64,000 nt of DNA from Microbacterium sp. NIBRBAC000506063 (GTDB lineage Bacteria > Actinomycetota > Actinomycetes > Actinomycetales > Microbacteriaceae), in the NCBI RefSeq assembly GCF_017968845.1, contig NZ_CP072876.1, positions 1,054,001-1,118,000 on the forward strand, in the 5' to 3' direction. The position numbers were made by a program, and so were the translations under genes. This document shows, piece after piece, positions 33,136 to 42,454 of this stretch. The notes under the pieces were generated by a model. It was not told the origin of the DNA, did not search any database, and saw only the letters and a program-made list of their open reading frames with translations. Positions within the stretch are counted from its first letter, which is position 1, and every line of letters begins with the position of its first letter.

Positions 33136-34220
33136 GTGGGCTTTCTCTCCTCGCTCACCGGCGTGACGAGCGTCGTGGCCTCGGCCGAAGAACAAGGCGG
33201 CATCATCGGCTTCTTCGGGACCATCCTCTGGCCGCTGAAGTGGCTCGTCGAGGTCGTGCTCGTCGCGTGGCACTGGCTGTTCACCACCGTCGGCTTCGCG
33301 CCCGACGCCGGCTTAACCTGGGTGCTCTCGATCATCGGTCTCGTCGTGGTGGTTCGCGCGGCGATGATCCCGCTGTTCGTCAAGCAGATCAAGAGCCAGC
33401 GCAAGATGATGGAAATCGCTCCTGAACTGCGAAAAGTTCAGGAGAAGTACCGCGGCAAGAAGGATCAACTCTCCCGCGAGGCGATGAGCCGCGAGACGAT
33501 GGCGCTGTACAAGAAGCACGGCACGACGCCGGTGTCGTCCTGCCTCCCGCTCCTGGTGCAGATGCCGGTGTTCCTGGCGCTGTTCTACACCCTGCTGGAC
33601 ATCTCCTTCAACGCGACCCACGGCCGTGGTGGCGTGGGACTGCTCAACGCCGAGCTCACCCGACAGTTCTACGACGCCAAGCTCTTCGGCGTCGCCCCGC
33701 TGCACATCCGTCTGACCGAGGCCGTCTCGGAGCGGCCGGAGGGCTGGGAGATCACGACGATCATCCTCGTCATCCTCGTCATCCTCATGATCGCCTCGCA
33801 GTTCATCACGCAGCTGCAGATCATCTCGAAGAACCTGTCGCCCGAGGCCAAGACCGGCCAGGCGTACCAGATGCAGAAGATCATGCTGTACGTGCTGCCG
33901 CTGGCGTTCATCTTCTCCGGTGTGTTCTTCCCCTCGGTGTCGTCATGTACTGGTTCACCTCGAACCTGTGGACGATGGGTCAGCAGTTCCTCGTCATCCG
34001 CGAGATGCCCACGCCCGGATCCGAAGCGGCCAAGCAGCGCGAAGAGCGTCTGGCGCGCAAGGGCAAGGCGATCGACTCGAGCGGCAAGGTCGTTCCCATG
34101 GCCGTCTACGAAGCCGAGCAGCAGCGTCTGCTCGAGGAGGCGGAGAAGGCGAAGCGGGAGGCTCCCAAGCGTCAGCAGCCGGTGGGCAAGAAGCGTGCCA
34201 AGAAGAAGGGCGGCAAGTGA
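33136..34220 (+). CDS. yidC: Membrane protein insertase YidC/Oxa1 (frameshifted)
   Basis: About 361 residues from GTG at 33136. Membrane segments include [57 protein letters not shown] and [19 protein letters not shown]. The cytoplasmic loop [20 protein letters not shown] and the hydrophilic-groove Arg (VVRAAMIP) mark the YidC/OxaA family. The frame breaks near 33935 (FFP then [11 protein letters not shown]). The C-terminal tail is strongly basic ([10 protein letters not shown]), suitable for ribosome contact. Its TGA overlaps the jag ATG. Confidence 0.95.
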
Positions 34221-34714
34221 TGACCGATTCCGTCGTGACCTCTCGTGAAGAGCCGACCGTCGAGCAGTTGGAGAAGGAAGGCGACATCGCCGCCGACTTC
34301 CTCGAGGGCCTCCTCGACATCGCCGATCTCGACGGCGACCTGAATCTCGACGTGCGCCAGGGTCGCGCCTATGTCTCGGTCGAGGCGGAGGGCGACGGGC
34401 TCTCGCCGCTCTCGGCGCCCGACACCGTGCAAGCGCTGCAGGAGCTGACCCGTCTCGCCGTGCAGAGTCAGACGGGTGCGTTCTCCCGGCTCATCCTCGA
34501 CGTCGGCGGATCGCGTGACCAGCGTCGCCGGCAACTCGAACGACTCGTCGACGCCGCCGTGGTGAAGCTCGATGAGGGTGCTTCGCAGGCGTCGCTGCCG
34601 TCGATGACCAGCTATGAGCGCAAGCTCGTGCACGACATCGTCGCCGATCGCGGCCTCGTCTCGGAGTCGTATGGTGAAGGCGTCGACCGCCACACGGTCA
34701 TCCGCCGGCGCTGA
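34220..34714 (+). CDS. jag: Jag/KhpB RNA-binding protein (KH-R3H)
   Basis: 164 residues. The middle is a KH-like domain (DTVQALQELTRLAVQSQT) and the end an R3H domain (MTSYERKLVHDIVADRGLV, then SYGEGVDRHTVIRRR). This is the usual partner of yidC, thought to bind RNA and influence cell elongation. The start overlaps the yidC stop. A parS site follows directly after its stop codon. Confidence 0.92.
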   Translation: MTDSVVTSREEPTVEQLEKEGDIAADFLEGLLDIADLDGDLNLDVRQGRAYVSVEAEGDGLSPLSAPDTVQALQELTRLAVQSQTGAFSRLILDVGGSRDQRRRQLERLVDAAVVKLDEGASQASLPSMTSYERKLVHDIVADRGLVSESYGEGVDRHTVIRRR

Positions 34715-34715
34715 A

Positions 34716-34731
34716 TGTTTCACGTGAAACA
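34716..34731. promoter_or_regulatory. parS: parS site 1 (exact)
   Basis: TGTTTCACGTGAAACA is the perfect 16-bp ParB-binding palindrome, placed between jag and rsmG. Confidence 0.95.
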
Positions 34732-34740
34732 TCGGATGCC

Positions 34741-35372
34741 ATGAGCACTGTGGAACAGGAACCACCCGTCGCCGAGACGCTCTTCGGCGACCGGATCGGT
34801 GCGGCCCGCGAGTTCGCGGACGCGCTGGCAAGAGAGGGGAGGAGCGTGGACTCATCGGTCCTCTCGAACTCCCCCGACTCTGGACACGGCACATCCTCAA
34901 CAGTGTGATCGCGGCACCCCTGTTCCAGGGTTCGGTCGCGGACGTCGGAAGCGGCGCCGGCCTTCCGGGGCTTGTTCTGGCGATCGCGCGCCCGGATGTG
35001 CGGTGGACGTTGATCGAGCCGATGGAGCGGCGCATCACCTGGCTGAACGAGCAGGTCGCGGCGCTGGGTCTCGACAACGTCGAGGTGCTTCGCGCACGCG
35101 CCGAGGAGGTGCGTCGACCGGAGAAGTTCGACATGGTGACCGCCCGTGCCGTCAGCGCGCTGCGTACCCTGATTCCGCTCGTTGCGCCTCTCGTGCGCGA
35201 CGGTGGCGAGCTCGCGCTGCTGAAGGGGATGAACGCACCGGCGGAGATCGACGCCGCCGCGAAGCAAATCCGCAAGTTCGGCCTCAGCGATGTGCGGGTC
35301 GAGGTGCTCGGCGAGGGCGTGCTGTCGGAGACGACGCGCGTCGTCCGCGCCACGGTGACCCCCGGTCGTTGA
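34741..35372 (+). CDS. rsmG: 16S rRNA (guanine527-N7)-methyltransferase RsmG (frameshifted)
   Basis: About 211 residues. It methylates G527 of 16S rRNA using SAM; loss gives low-level streptomycin resistance. The SAM-binding motif VADVGSGAGLPGLVLAIARP, the TLIEPMERR acidic stretch, and the catalytic-loop regions VTARAVSALRTLI and LLKG are present. The frame breaks near 34840 at GGGGAGG (REG, then ERGLIGPLELPRLWTRHILN). It starts nine bases after parS 1 and is unusually separated from parA by a GIY-YIG gene and repeats. Confidence 0.93.
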
Positions 35373-35596
35373 GCGAGCCGCAGGCGAGTCAAAACGCAGC
35401 GGCCTCTTCCGATGAACTGACTGCGTTTCGACTCGGTATCGCTACGCGATTCCTCGCTCAACGACCGGACCTGTCTCTTCCCGGTCGTTGAGCGAGGAGC
35501 GCAGCGACGAGTCGAAACGCGGCGGTGTCCTCCGGTGGGTTCGGGAGCGGCGTCTTCCGGTCGTTGAGCGAGCGCAGCGAGTCGAGACGCAGAGCA
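35366..35596. repeat. Cluster of dispersed palindromic repeats, left of the GIY-YIG gene
   Basis: Three or four units of the form CGGTCGTTGAGCGAG...GAGTCGAAACGC (35366-35396, 35430-35467 inverted, 35481-35521, 35559-35592). Inverted pairs can fold into long stems. No gene is seen in this gap. Confidence 0.75.
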
Positions 35597-35606
35597 TGCC
35601 CTGATC

Positions 35607-35899
35607 TCAGCCGGCGCTGCCGGCCCGCTGTTTCTTGCTCCACCCGACCACCGCGTCGATACCACCCTCGGCGAACGCCAGACGCTTGGCGTGGCTCCAG
35701 CCCTGGATTCGCTTCTCCCACGCGAACGCTTCCTCGATGCGTGCGTACGGTGCGCTCCAGAACAGGTACACCGGGAGGCGTGTGCGCGTGTACTCGCTTC
35801 CTTCGCCGGCCTGATGCTGGGCGGCCGGAGGTCGAGATCCCTGGTGCTGCCGACGTAGAGGGTGCCGTCGGCGCAGCGGAGCATGTAGACGTAGGCCAT
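35607..35899 (-). CDS. GIY-YIG nuclease superfamily protein (frameshifted)
   Basis: About 97 residues. MAYVYMLRCADGTLYVGSTR carries the paired Y-Y/YVG signature; after a missing base near 35823 the frame continues QHQAGEGSEYTRTRLPVYLF and EEAFAWEKRIQGWSHAKRLA with the conserved Arg and Glu. The size matches the small UPF0213/YhbQ-like group, whose role is unclear. Orientation opposes rsmG and parA, and repeat clusters flank it on both sides, so it looks inserted into a conserved gene order. Confidence 0.8.
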
Positions 35900-35937
35900 G
35901 GAGGGAGGGTAGGCGCATCCGCCGACATCGGGAGTGC

Positions 35938-36140
35938 GCTGCGTTTCGACTCGCCTGCGGCTCGCTCAACGACCGGGAACCGCCACATCCGGTCGTTGAG
36001 CGAGGAGCGCAGCGACGAGTCGAAACGTGGCGAGTGTTTTACGTGAAACATCACGGCCGGTGATTGCCCCGTTTCGACTCGCTGCGCTGTGCCTTGCCGG
36101 TCGTTGAGCGGAGCGCCGCAGGCGCGGAGTCGAAACGTGC
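35938..36140. repeat. Cluster of dispersed palindromic repeats, right of the GIY-YIG gene
   Basis: Units at 35940-35977 (inverted), 35991-36028, 36069-36090 (inverted) and 36098-36138 belong to the same family as 35366-35596. They bracket parS site 2. No gene is seen in 35900-36242. Confidence 0.75.
36035..36050. promoter_or_regulatory. parS: parS site 2 (one mismatch)
   Basis: TGTTTTACGTGAAACA differs from the consensus at one position (T for C at base 6). It lies within the repeat cluster upstream of parA. Confidence 0.8.
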
Positions 36141-36242
36141 TTGCGCCCGGAGAGACTGTCGTCAACGACCGGATTCGGGCTCCGTCGTGGCGGGGAAGGT
36201 CGGGCCCAGCGATTAGAGTGGAACACGGTCTGGAAGGAGCGG

Positions 36243-37172
36243 ATGTTTCACGTGAAACACTCCGCGAAGAGAGCAGTGAAAGAGGTCGCCGAGATGGACA
36301 CTCCGCTCGCGCGCGAACTGGCCGAGCTGACGGCTCGGCGCCGTGCCCTGGAAGACGTGTCCGTCGAGTTCTCCGGTGACACCCGGATCCTGACGGTCTC
36401 CAATCAGAAGGGCGGCGTCGGCAAGACGACGTCGACCGTGAACATCGCGGCGGCCCTGGCGCAGCTGGGCGCTCGCGTGCTCGTGATCGACCTCGACCCG
36501 CAGGGCAACGCGTCCACGGCGCTCGGCGTTCCGCACGATGCCGACACCCCGAGCGTCTACGACGTGCTGATCGAAGAGTTCCCGCTCGCCGAGATCGTCC
36601 AGCAGAGCCCGGAGTCCGAGAATCTCTTCTGTGCACCGAGCACGATTCACCTCGCAGGCGCCGAGATCGAGCTGGTCGCTCAGGTCGCCCGCGAGCACCG
36701 TCTGCGCCGTGCGCTCAAGGACTACCTGAAGACGACATCCTTCGACTACGTCATCATCGACTGCCCGCCCTCGCTGGGCCTGCTCACGATCAACGCCTTC
36801 ACCGCGGCGGACGAGGTGTTCATCCCGATCCAGTGCGAGTACTACGCGCTCGAGGGCCTCAGTCAGCTGCTGGGCAGCATCCAGATGATCCAGAAGCACC
36901 TGAACCCTGAGCTCCGGCTGTCGACGATCCTCTTGACCATGTACGACGGTCGCACGAATCTCGCCCAGCAGGTCGCGGAGGAGGTGCGCACGCACTTCCC
37001 CGAGCAGGTGCTCGAGACGGTCATCCCTCGTTCGGTGCGCGTGTCGGAGGCACCGAGCTTCGGCCAGACGGTGATCGCCTACGAAGCGGCATCCGTGGGG
37101 GCCGTCGCCTATCGCGAGGCGGCGGTCGAGCTCGTGAAGCGAGCCTCAGCAGTGCAGAAGAAGGAGAACTGA
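36243..37172 (+). CDS. parA: Chromosome partitioning ATPase ParA
   Basis: 309 residues. Deviant Walker A KGGVGKTTSTVN with the signature Lys, then DLDPQGNAS, DYVIIDCPPSLGLLTINAF and VIPRSVRVSEAPSFGQ. The GGAAGGAG four bases upstream supports the ATG at 36243 (MFHVKHSAKR), so the first codons consist of a parS site. The protein binds DNA non-specifically and segregates origins with ParB. It overlaps parB by one base. No damage is seen. Confidence 0.96.
   Translation: MFHVKHSAKRAVKEVAEMDTPLARELAELTARRRALEDVSVEFSGDTRILTVSNQKGGVGKTTSTVNIAAALAQLGARVLVIDLDPQGNASTALGVPHDADTPSVYDVLIEEFPLAEIVQQSPESENLFCAPSTIHLAGAEIELVAQVAREHRLRRALKDYLKTTSFDYVIIDCPPSLGLLTINAFTAADEVFIPIQCEYYALEGLSQLLGSIQMIQKHLNPELRLSTILLTMYDGRTNLAQQVAEEVRTHFPEQVLETVIPRSVRVSEAPSFGQTVIAYEAASVGAVAYREAAVELVKRASAVQKKEN
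36244..36259. promoter_or_regulatory. parS: parS site 3 (exact, inside parA)
   Basis: TGTTTCACGTGAAACA begins at the second base of the parA start codon and encodes FHVKH. ParB bound here could affect parAB transcription or translation start. Confidence 0.93.
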
Positions 37173-38119
37173 TGGCGAAGCGCACCGGACTCGGGCGGGG
37201 GATCGGCGCCCTGATCCCGACGGCGGATCAGGCGGAGCGTCCTGTCGACGTCTTCTTCCCGGGAAAACCGACACCGACGACCGAGGCGGCGCCGGAGGAG
37301 CTGGAGGCTGTTCCCGGCATCCGACTGGTGCACATCGATCCCCATCAGATCGTGCCCAACCCGCGTCAGCCGCGCACGCACTTCGACGAGGCTGATCTGT
37401 CCGAGCTGACGCACAGCGTGCGCGAGTTCGGTGTGCTCCAGCCTGTGGTCGTCCGCCTCAACGAGGCGGGTGCCTACGAGCTCATCATGGGGGAGCGCCG
37501 CACTCGCGCCGCCCGAGCCGCCGGGGTCGAGACGATCCCCGCGATCGTGCGCGAAACCTCCGACGACGATCTGCTGCGGGACGCGCTTCTGGAGAACCTG
37601 CACCGCTCGGAACTGAACCCGCTGGAAGAGGCCTCGGCCTACCAGCAGTTGCTCGAGGACTTCGGCATCACGCAGGAGCAGCTCGCCGAGCGCATCGGGC
37701 GCTCGCGCCCGCAGATCTCGAACACCATCCGGCTGTTGCGCCTGCCGGTTCCCGTGCAGCAGCGCGTCGCCGCGGGCGTCATCAGTGCCGGACACGCCCG
37801 CGCGCTCCTCGCCCTCGACGACGCCGAGGAGATCCAGCGTCTCGCCGACAAGGTCATCAATGAAGACCTCTCCGTGCGCGCCACGGAGGAGGCCGCAAAG
37901 CTCCGCCGTGGCGGTTCGCCGAAGACCAAGAAGCCCCAGGCCGGCGCCCGCCGAGCGCACCTCGACGAGGTGGCAGCCACGTTGGGCGACCGCCTGAACA
38001 CGCGCGTGAAGATCACGCTCAGTGCAAAAAAAGGCCAGGTCACGATAGATTTCGCGACCATCCAGGATCTCAACCGCATCCTTGCCGAGCTCGGGGTGGA
38101 AGAGTACGGATCGCGCTGA
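37172..38119 (+). CDS. parB: Chromosome partitioning protein ParB
   Basis: 315 residues. The N terminus MAKRTGLGRGIGALIP is the ParA-stimulating peptide; the CTP-binding ParB/Srx domain has PNPRQPRTHFDE and IMGERRTRAARAAG; the HTH is EQLAERIGRSRPQISNTIRL; the C-terminal dimerisation domain ends VEEYGSR. It is intact and forms an operon with parA. Confidence 0.97.
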   Translation: MAKRTGLGRGIGALIPTADQAERPVDVFFPGKPTPTTEAAPEELEAVPGIRLVHIDPHQIVPNPRQPRTHFDEADLSELTHSVREFGVLQPVVVRLNEAGAYELIMGERRTRAARAAGVETIPAIVRETSDDDLLRDALLENLHRSELNPLEEASAYQQLLEDFGITQEQLAERIGRSRPQISNTIRLLRLPVPVQQRVAAGVISAGHARALLALDDAEEIQRLADKVINEDLSVRATEEAAKLRRGGSPKTKKPQAGARRAHLDEVAATLGDRLNTRVKITLSAKKGQVTIDFATIQDLNRILAELGVEEYGSR

Positions 38120-38185
38120 CCTCTCGCCTCAGACCGCACTGAGCACCTAGACTCGCGCCTACTCAGCGTCGAGAGAAGGGTCGTC

Positions 38186-39754
38186 ATGTCCGTCTCCTCA
38201 CCCCGCGCCTTTCGGGGCAAGGTCATCGCCGTCAGCATCGCGGCCGCCCTCGGCGGCTTCCTGTTCGGCTTCGACACCGCAGTGATCAACACGGCCGTCG
38301 ACGCGCTCGCCAGCCCGCCTCCCTCCGGGTTCGACCTCAGCGTCGGACTGAAGGGCTTCGCGGTGTCCTCCGCGCTGATCGGATGCGCGGTGGGCGCCTG
38401 GTTCGCGGGCGTCGTCGCCAACAAGCACGGGCGCATCCCGACGATGGTGATCGCCGCGATCCTGTTCTTCGTCTCGTCGGTCGGATCCGCCTTCGCCTTC
38501 GGCGCCGTGGACTTCATCCTCTGGCGCATGATCGGCGGTCTCGGCGTGGGTGCCGCATCCGTCATCGCCCCCGCCTACATCGCGGAGGTCTCCCCGGCGA
38601 AGATCCGGGGCCGGCTCGGGTCGCTCCAGCAGCTGGCCATCGTCACCGGCATCTTCACGGCGCTGCTGACCGGGGCGATGATCGCCAACGCGGCCGGAAG
38701 CGCCGAGAACGTCATCTGGGGGCTGGAGGCGTGGCGGTGGATCTTCCTCTCGGAGATCGTCCCCGCCACCGTGTACGGGATCATGGCGCTGAAGCTTCCC
38801 GAGTCACCGCGATATCTGGTGGCCAAGGGCGACCTCAAGAGGGCCGAGGAGGTGCTCACCACCGTTACCGGAGTCGTCGACGTGGGTCCCAAGATCACCG
38901 AGATCACCGGGACCATCGAGACCGAGAAGAAGGAGTCGCTGCGCGACCTGCGCGGTTCGGCACTGGGACTGAAGCCGGTCGTGTGGATCGGCATCCTGCT
39001 GTCGGTGTTCCAGCAGTTCGTCGGCATCAACGTCATCTTCTACTACTCCACGACGCTGTGGAGATCGGTCGGGTTCGAGGAATCGGATGCCCTGACCATC
39101 ACCGTGATCACCTCGGTCACCAACATCGCCGTCACCATCGTCGCCATCCTGCTCGTCGACAGGATCGGCCGGCGCATCATGCTGCTGGTGGGCTCTGTGG
39201 GCATGACCGTCACGCTCGGGCTGATGGCCGTGGCGTTCTCCTACGCGGAACTGGTGACCGATGCCGACGGGACGGCGACCGCGGTCCTGGAGGCTCCCTG
39301 GTCGATCGTCGCCCTCATCGCGGCGAACGCCTTCGTCGTGTTCTTCGGCGCCACCTGGGGACCGCTGGTGTGGGTGCTGCTGGGCGAGATCTTCCCGAAC
39401 CGGATTCGTGCCAGTGCGCTGGCGGTGGCCGCAGCGGCGCAGTGGACGGCGAACTTCTTCATCTCGACGACGTTCCCGACCTTCGCCGACATCGGCCTGA
39501 CCTTCGCCTACGGCTTCTACGCCTTCTTCGCGGCGCTGTCGTTCCTCTTCGTGTACCTCAAGGTGCCCGAGACCAAGGGGATGGAGCTGGAGCAGATGGG
39601 CGATCATCCCCGGGTCGTGCGTCGTGTTCGGACAGGACTAGCGCCGGTCGCTGTGCGCCCGTGGGGACAGGCGTCCAAGCTCAGGAACGCCCCCTCGTCG
39701 TGCGCAGATCCCAGACGGCGATCCACAGGACGAGGAGAAGGCCCAGGATGCTGA
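38186..39754 (+). CDS. MFS sugar porter
   Basis: Sugar:H+ symporter of the MFS with 12 membrane segments. Signatures: GGFLFGFDTAVINTAVDAL, the R-x-G-R-type loop (KHGRIPTMVIAA), PAYIAEVSPAKIRGRLGSLQ, PESPRYLVAKGDLKRAEEVL, FQQFVGINVIFYYSTTLW and the end PETKGMELEQMG. The last ~50 residues (after MGDHPRV) are low-complexity and overlap the convergent exporter by 74 bp; a frame error near 39600 with a true stop at about 39641 is likely. The sugar is not predictable. Confidence 0.88.
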   Translation: MSVSSPRAFRGKVIAVSIAAALGGFLFGFDTAVINTAVDALASPPPSGFDLSVGLKGFAVSSALIGCAVGAWFAGVVANKHGRIPTMVIAAILFFVSSVGSAFAFGAVDFILWRMIGGLGVGAASVIAPAYIAEVSPAKIRGRLGSLQQLAIVTGIFTALLTGAMIANAAGSAENVIWGLEAWRWIFLSEIVPATVYGIMALKLPESPRYLVAKGDLKRAEEVLTTVTGVVDVGPKITEITGTIETEKKESLRDLRGSALGLKPVVWIGILLSVFQQFVGINVIFYYSTTLWRSVGFEESDALTITVITSVTNIAVTIVAILLVDRIGRRIMLLVGSVGMTVTLGLMAVAFSYAELVTDADGTATAVLEAPWSIVALIAANAFVVFFGATWGPLVWVLLGEIFPNRIRASALAVAAAAQWTANFFISTTFPTFADIGLTFAYGFYAFFAALSFLFVYLKVPETKGMELEQMGDHPRVVRRVRTGLAPVAVRPWGQASKLRNAPSSCADPRRRSTGRGEGPGC

Positions 39755-41021
39755 AGCCGATCGGCAGCAGCACGGCGAAGTATCGCTCCGGGAAGGCCGT
39801 GTCGGCGCCCAGGTACACGAGGGCGATGACGATGGCGCTGCCGATGGAGGTTCCCACACGCTGTCCCAGTTGGAAGAGCGAGCTGGCGAGCGAACCGAAC
39901 TCGCGCGGTATCGTCATCATGGAGACCGACTGGTTCGGCGCCGTGATCAGGCCGGCGCCGGCGCCGAGGATCATCTGCGCGGGGATCAGCCAGAGGGTCC
40001 ATCGCTCGTCCGCCGAGGCTCCGACGCAGACGAGCGCCGTCGCGATCACGCCGACGACGAGGGTGCACAGGCCCACGATGATGACGGTGCGTCCGAGCCG
40101 GTAGGAGTGCTTGCTCCCGAACCACGCCGTGATCGTGCTCGCGAGGGCCCCGCCGATCAGCAGCAGAGCGACCTGGAGAGCGCTGAGCCCGAGGATCCGC
40201 TGCAGGTAGAGGCCGACCCCGATCTGCGCTCCGGGCAGGAAGAAGAAGAACAGCGTCCCGATGAGGGCGCCGTTCCTGAAGCGACGGTTGCCGAGCACCG
40301 TCGGCGAGATGAGGGGGGTTCCTCCCCGGCCCTCGAAGCGGCGCTCCCAGGAGATGAGCCCCACGGCCGCACTCACGGCGACCAGCAGGGAGCAGACGGT
40401 CACGACGAGGTGGAAGGCAGGGTCGGGATCGATGGTGATCGGCAGCAGGATCGCCGAGACGAGGAGGGTGAGGAGGAGCAGGCCGATGGGATCGAGGGAG
40501 GTGAGCCTCGGTCTCGCGCGGTTCGCGGAAACGGTGAGGGTCACCGCGAGGAGTGCGGCGAGAACCACGGGCACGTTCGCCAGAAGCGCGATCCGCCATC
40601 CCCACTCATCGCCGAAGACGCCGAGCAGGGCACCGGTGATCGGCGGGCCGAGGAGCGAGACGGTGCCGACCGTCGCACCCCAGCCGCCGTAGGCCTTCGC
40701 GAGCGAGGGCCCTTCGAAGAGGTCCTGGAAGACACCGGTCGTCTGCGGCAGGATGAGCCCGCTGGCGAACCCCTGGAAGAGACGTGCGATCACGAGCGTC
40801 TCGGGGTTGGGCGCGAGGCCCGCGACGATGCTGCAGAGGGCGAAGACGCCGATCCCGATGATGAGCATGCCTCGCCGAGACCAGGCGTCCGCCACCCGGC
40901 CGGCCGGAGTGAGGGTGATGGCGAGTCCGAGCGCGTAGAGCGAGATGACCAGCTGCTGCTCGGAGACGCTCGCTCCGATCGAGGCCTCGAGTGCGGGAAG
41001 GGCCAGCGTCAGCCGGTTCAC
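39681..41021 (-). CDS. MFS exporter, DHA2 (EmrB/QacA-like) family
   Basis: At least 446 residues. Many membrane segments, with motif A-like AGRVADAWSRRGMLIIGIGV, motif C-like LLGPPITGALLGVFGDEWGW RI, and late segments ending VWDLRTTRGRS. The GTG at 41021 would cut the first membrane segment; coding similarity (LAYAAVVAAGTLAILEVNRL) runs upstream to about 41095, where no ATG/GTG/TTG exists, so the real start is hidden by an error or is the CTG at 41114 overlapping the stop of the monooxygenase. It may export a product or substrate analogue of the adjacent catabolic locus. Confidence 0.8.
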   Translation of the reverse strand: MNRLTLALPALEASIGASVSEQQLVISLYALGLAITLTPAGRVADAWSRRGMLIIGIGVFALCSIVAGLAPNPETLVIARLFQGFASGLILPQTTGVFQDLFEGPSLAKAYGGWGATVGTVSLLGPPITGALLGVFGDEWGWRIALLANVPVVLAALLAVTLTVSANRARPRLTSLDPIGLLLLTLLVSAILLPITIDPDPAFHLVVTVCSLLVAVSAAVGLISWERRFEGRGGTPLISPTVLGNRRFRNGALIGTLFFFFLPGAQIGVGLYLQRILGLSALQVALLLIGGALASTITAWFGSKHSYRLGRTVIIVGLCTLVVGVIATALVCVGASADERWTLWLIPAQMILGAGAGLITAPNQSVSMMTIPREFGSLASSLFQLGQRVGTSIGSAIVIALVYLGADTAFPERYFAVLLPIGFSILGLLLVLWIAVWDLRTTRGRS

Positions 41022-41110
41022 CTCGAGGATGGCCAGTGTTCCGGCCGCGACGACCGCCGCATAGGCCAGAGAGCGGGGTCGACCTGCGGCGTCGTCCTCG
41101 GCCGCGGCGT

Positions 41111-42225
41111 TCAGGAGCGGACCAGCGGAGGCAGCGCACCCTGAAGGCGGGTGCCATAGCCGTTGGCCTCGAGGAGCGGAAGCACCTCCTCACCGAGCAC
41201 CTGCAGGTCGGTGACGAAGTCCGGCATGATGAAGATGAGGGAGTCGAGCTCCGCCTTGTCGGAGAGGTCGGCGAGGCGCTCGGCGAGCGTGGCCGGGCTG
41301 CCGTGGATCGTGCCCGTGGACAGCGCCATCGTCTCGGCCCAGCGCTTCAGATCGGCCGTGTTGGAGGTGGGATCGAGGGCGGCGCTGCGCATCCCGAACT
41401 CGCGCGCCATGTTGTCCAGCGCGACGGTGTCCTTGGCCTGGCTGTAGAGCTCGACCCGCCGCGCGGCGTCGGCATCGGTCTCGCCGGGAACGACCATGAA
41501 GATGCACAGGCTCTGCAGGTCGGGCTTGTCGTTCGCCTCGGCGATGCGGCGGGTGCGCTGGCCGAGCTCGATGACGCGTTCGTCCGTGGTCCCCTCGAAC
41601 ATGACGCCGTCGAGCTGCTGGGCGACGAACTCGAGGCCGATCTCCGATGTGGCCGCGCAGATCATACGGGGCACGCCCTGGATGGGCTTCGGGCTCGACT
41701 GGCAGTCGAGGAGGGTGTAGAACTCGCCGTCGTAGTCGACGACGTTCTCCGTCCAGAGGGCCTTGACGACCTCGACCCATTCCTTCGCCCTGCGGTACTT
41801 CTCCGGGTTGTCGGCGTCGAAGCCGATGCCCATCTGACGCTCGGAGGAGCGGTTCCCGCCGGCGACGATGTTGAGGCCGGAGCGGCCGAGGGAGATCTGG
41901 TCGGAGGTCGCGATCATCTTCGCCGCGACGGCGGGGTGGAGGAGGGAGGTGTTGACGGTTCCCCACAGACCGATGTCGTTCGTGGCCTCGGCGAGGCCCG
42001 CGGCGGTGGTGAGCGACTCCAGGTTGTCGTCGAAGTGCCGGGTCGCACCACCGTGGCCCGCCAGACGGCCTGACTCAGTGCGAAGTGGAAGCCGTACTGC
42101 TCCGCGGAGATCGCGACCTGTCGGTTGTAGGAGTAGGAGCCGTCGAGGACGGGTGCGTTCGTCGATGGGATCCAGCCGCCGCTGCCGACGGGAAGGAATA
42201 TCCCGTACTCGATGTTCCGTGCCAT
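41111..42225 (-). CDS. RutA-like flavin-dependent monooxygenase 1 (frameshifted)
   Basis: About 371 residues. Luciferase-like monooxygenase closest in pattern to pyrimidine oxygenase RutA: MARNIEYGIFLPVGSGGWIP, FHFALSQAVWR, HPAVAAKMIATSDQISLGRS, GLNIVAGGNRSSERQMGIGF, PRMICAATSEIGLEFVAQQL, CIFMVVPGETDADA. These enzymes need reduced FMN and O2 and open rings or cleave amide-type bonds. One base is missing near 42058. It is divergent from a paralogue at 42455; an AT-rich 229-bp gap lies between. Confidence 0.82.
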
Positions 42226-42354
42226 CTCGATGTCTCCTTGCGTTCGAGCCGTGTCTGAGTCCCTGATGGACAGGCGATCGGAAGGGATCGCCTCGGTCTC
42301 ATCTTGCGGACCCGTCGTTGCCGTCCAATGAAAGCTGTGTTGCTAATAAGTTAC

Positions 42355-42366
42355 AAATTCGAATTT
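42355..42366. promoter_or_regulatory. Palindrome AAATTCGAATTT between the divergent monooxygenases
   Basis: A perfect 12-bp palindrome in an unusually AT-rich stretch of the 42226-42454 gap. Related AAATTCGAA-like sequences occur at 46781 and 46648 and, inverted, near 45247 before the GntR gene. Candidate operator of the local GntR regulator. Confidence 0.4.
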
Positions 42367-42454
42367 CGTTTTGATATGAGAAGGAAGACCATGAAGATTA
42401 TGGCGAGGGGACCGCCCGCCCCAGCGCGTCGGCGGACCATGAATCGAGAGCGAG

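Noticed and set aside
34172..35899. A 575-codon minus-strand frame across jag and rsmG
   Set aside because: Only its first ~38 codons (GIY-YIG start) are real; the rest is antisense to jag and rsmG.
38383..40104. A 573-codon Arg/His/Gly-rich plus-strand frame overlapping the sugar porter
   Set aside because: It is an out-of-frame shadow of the porter gene with no domain-like sequence.
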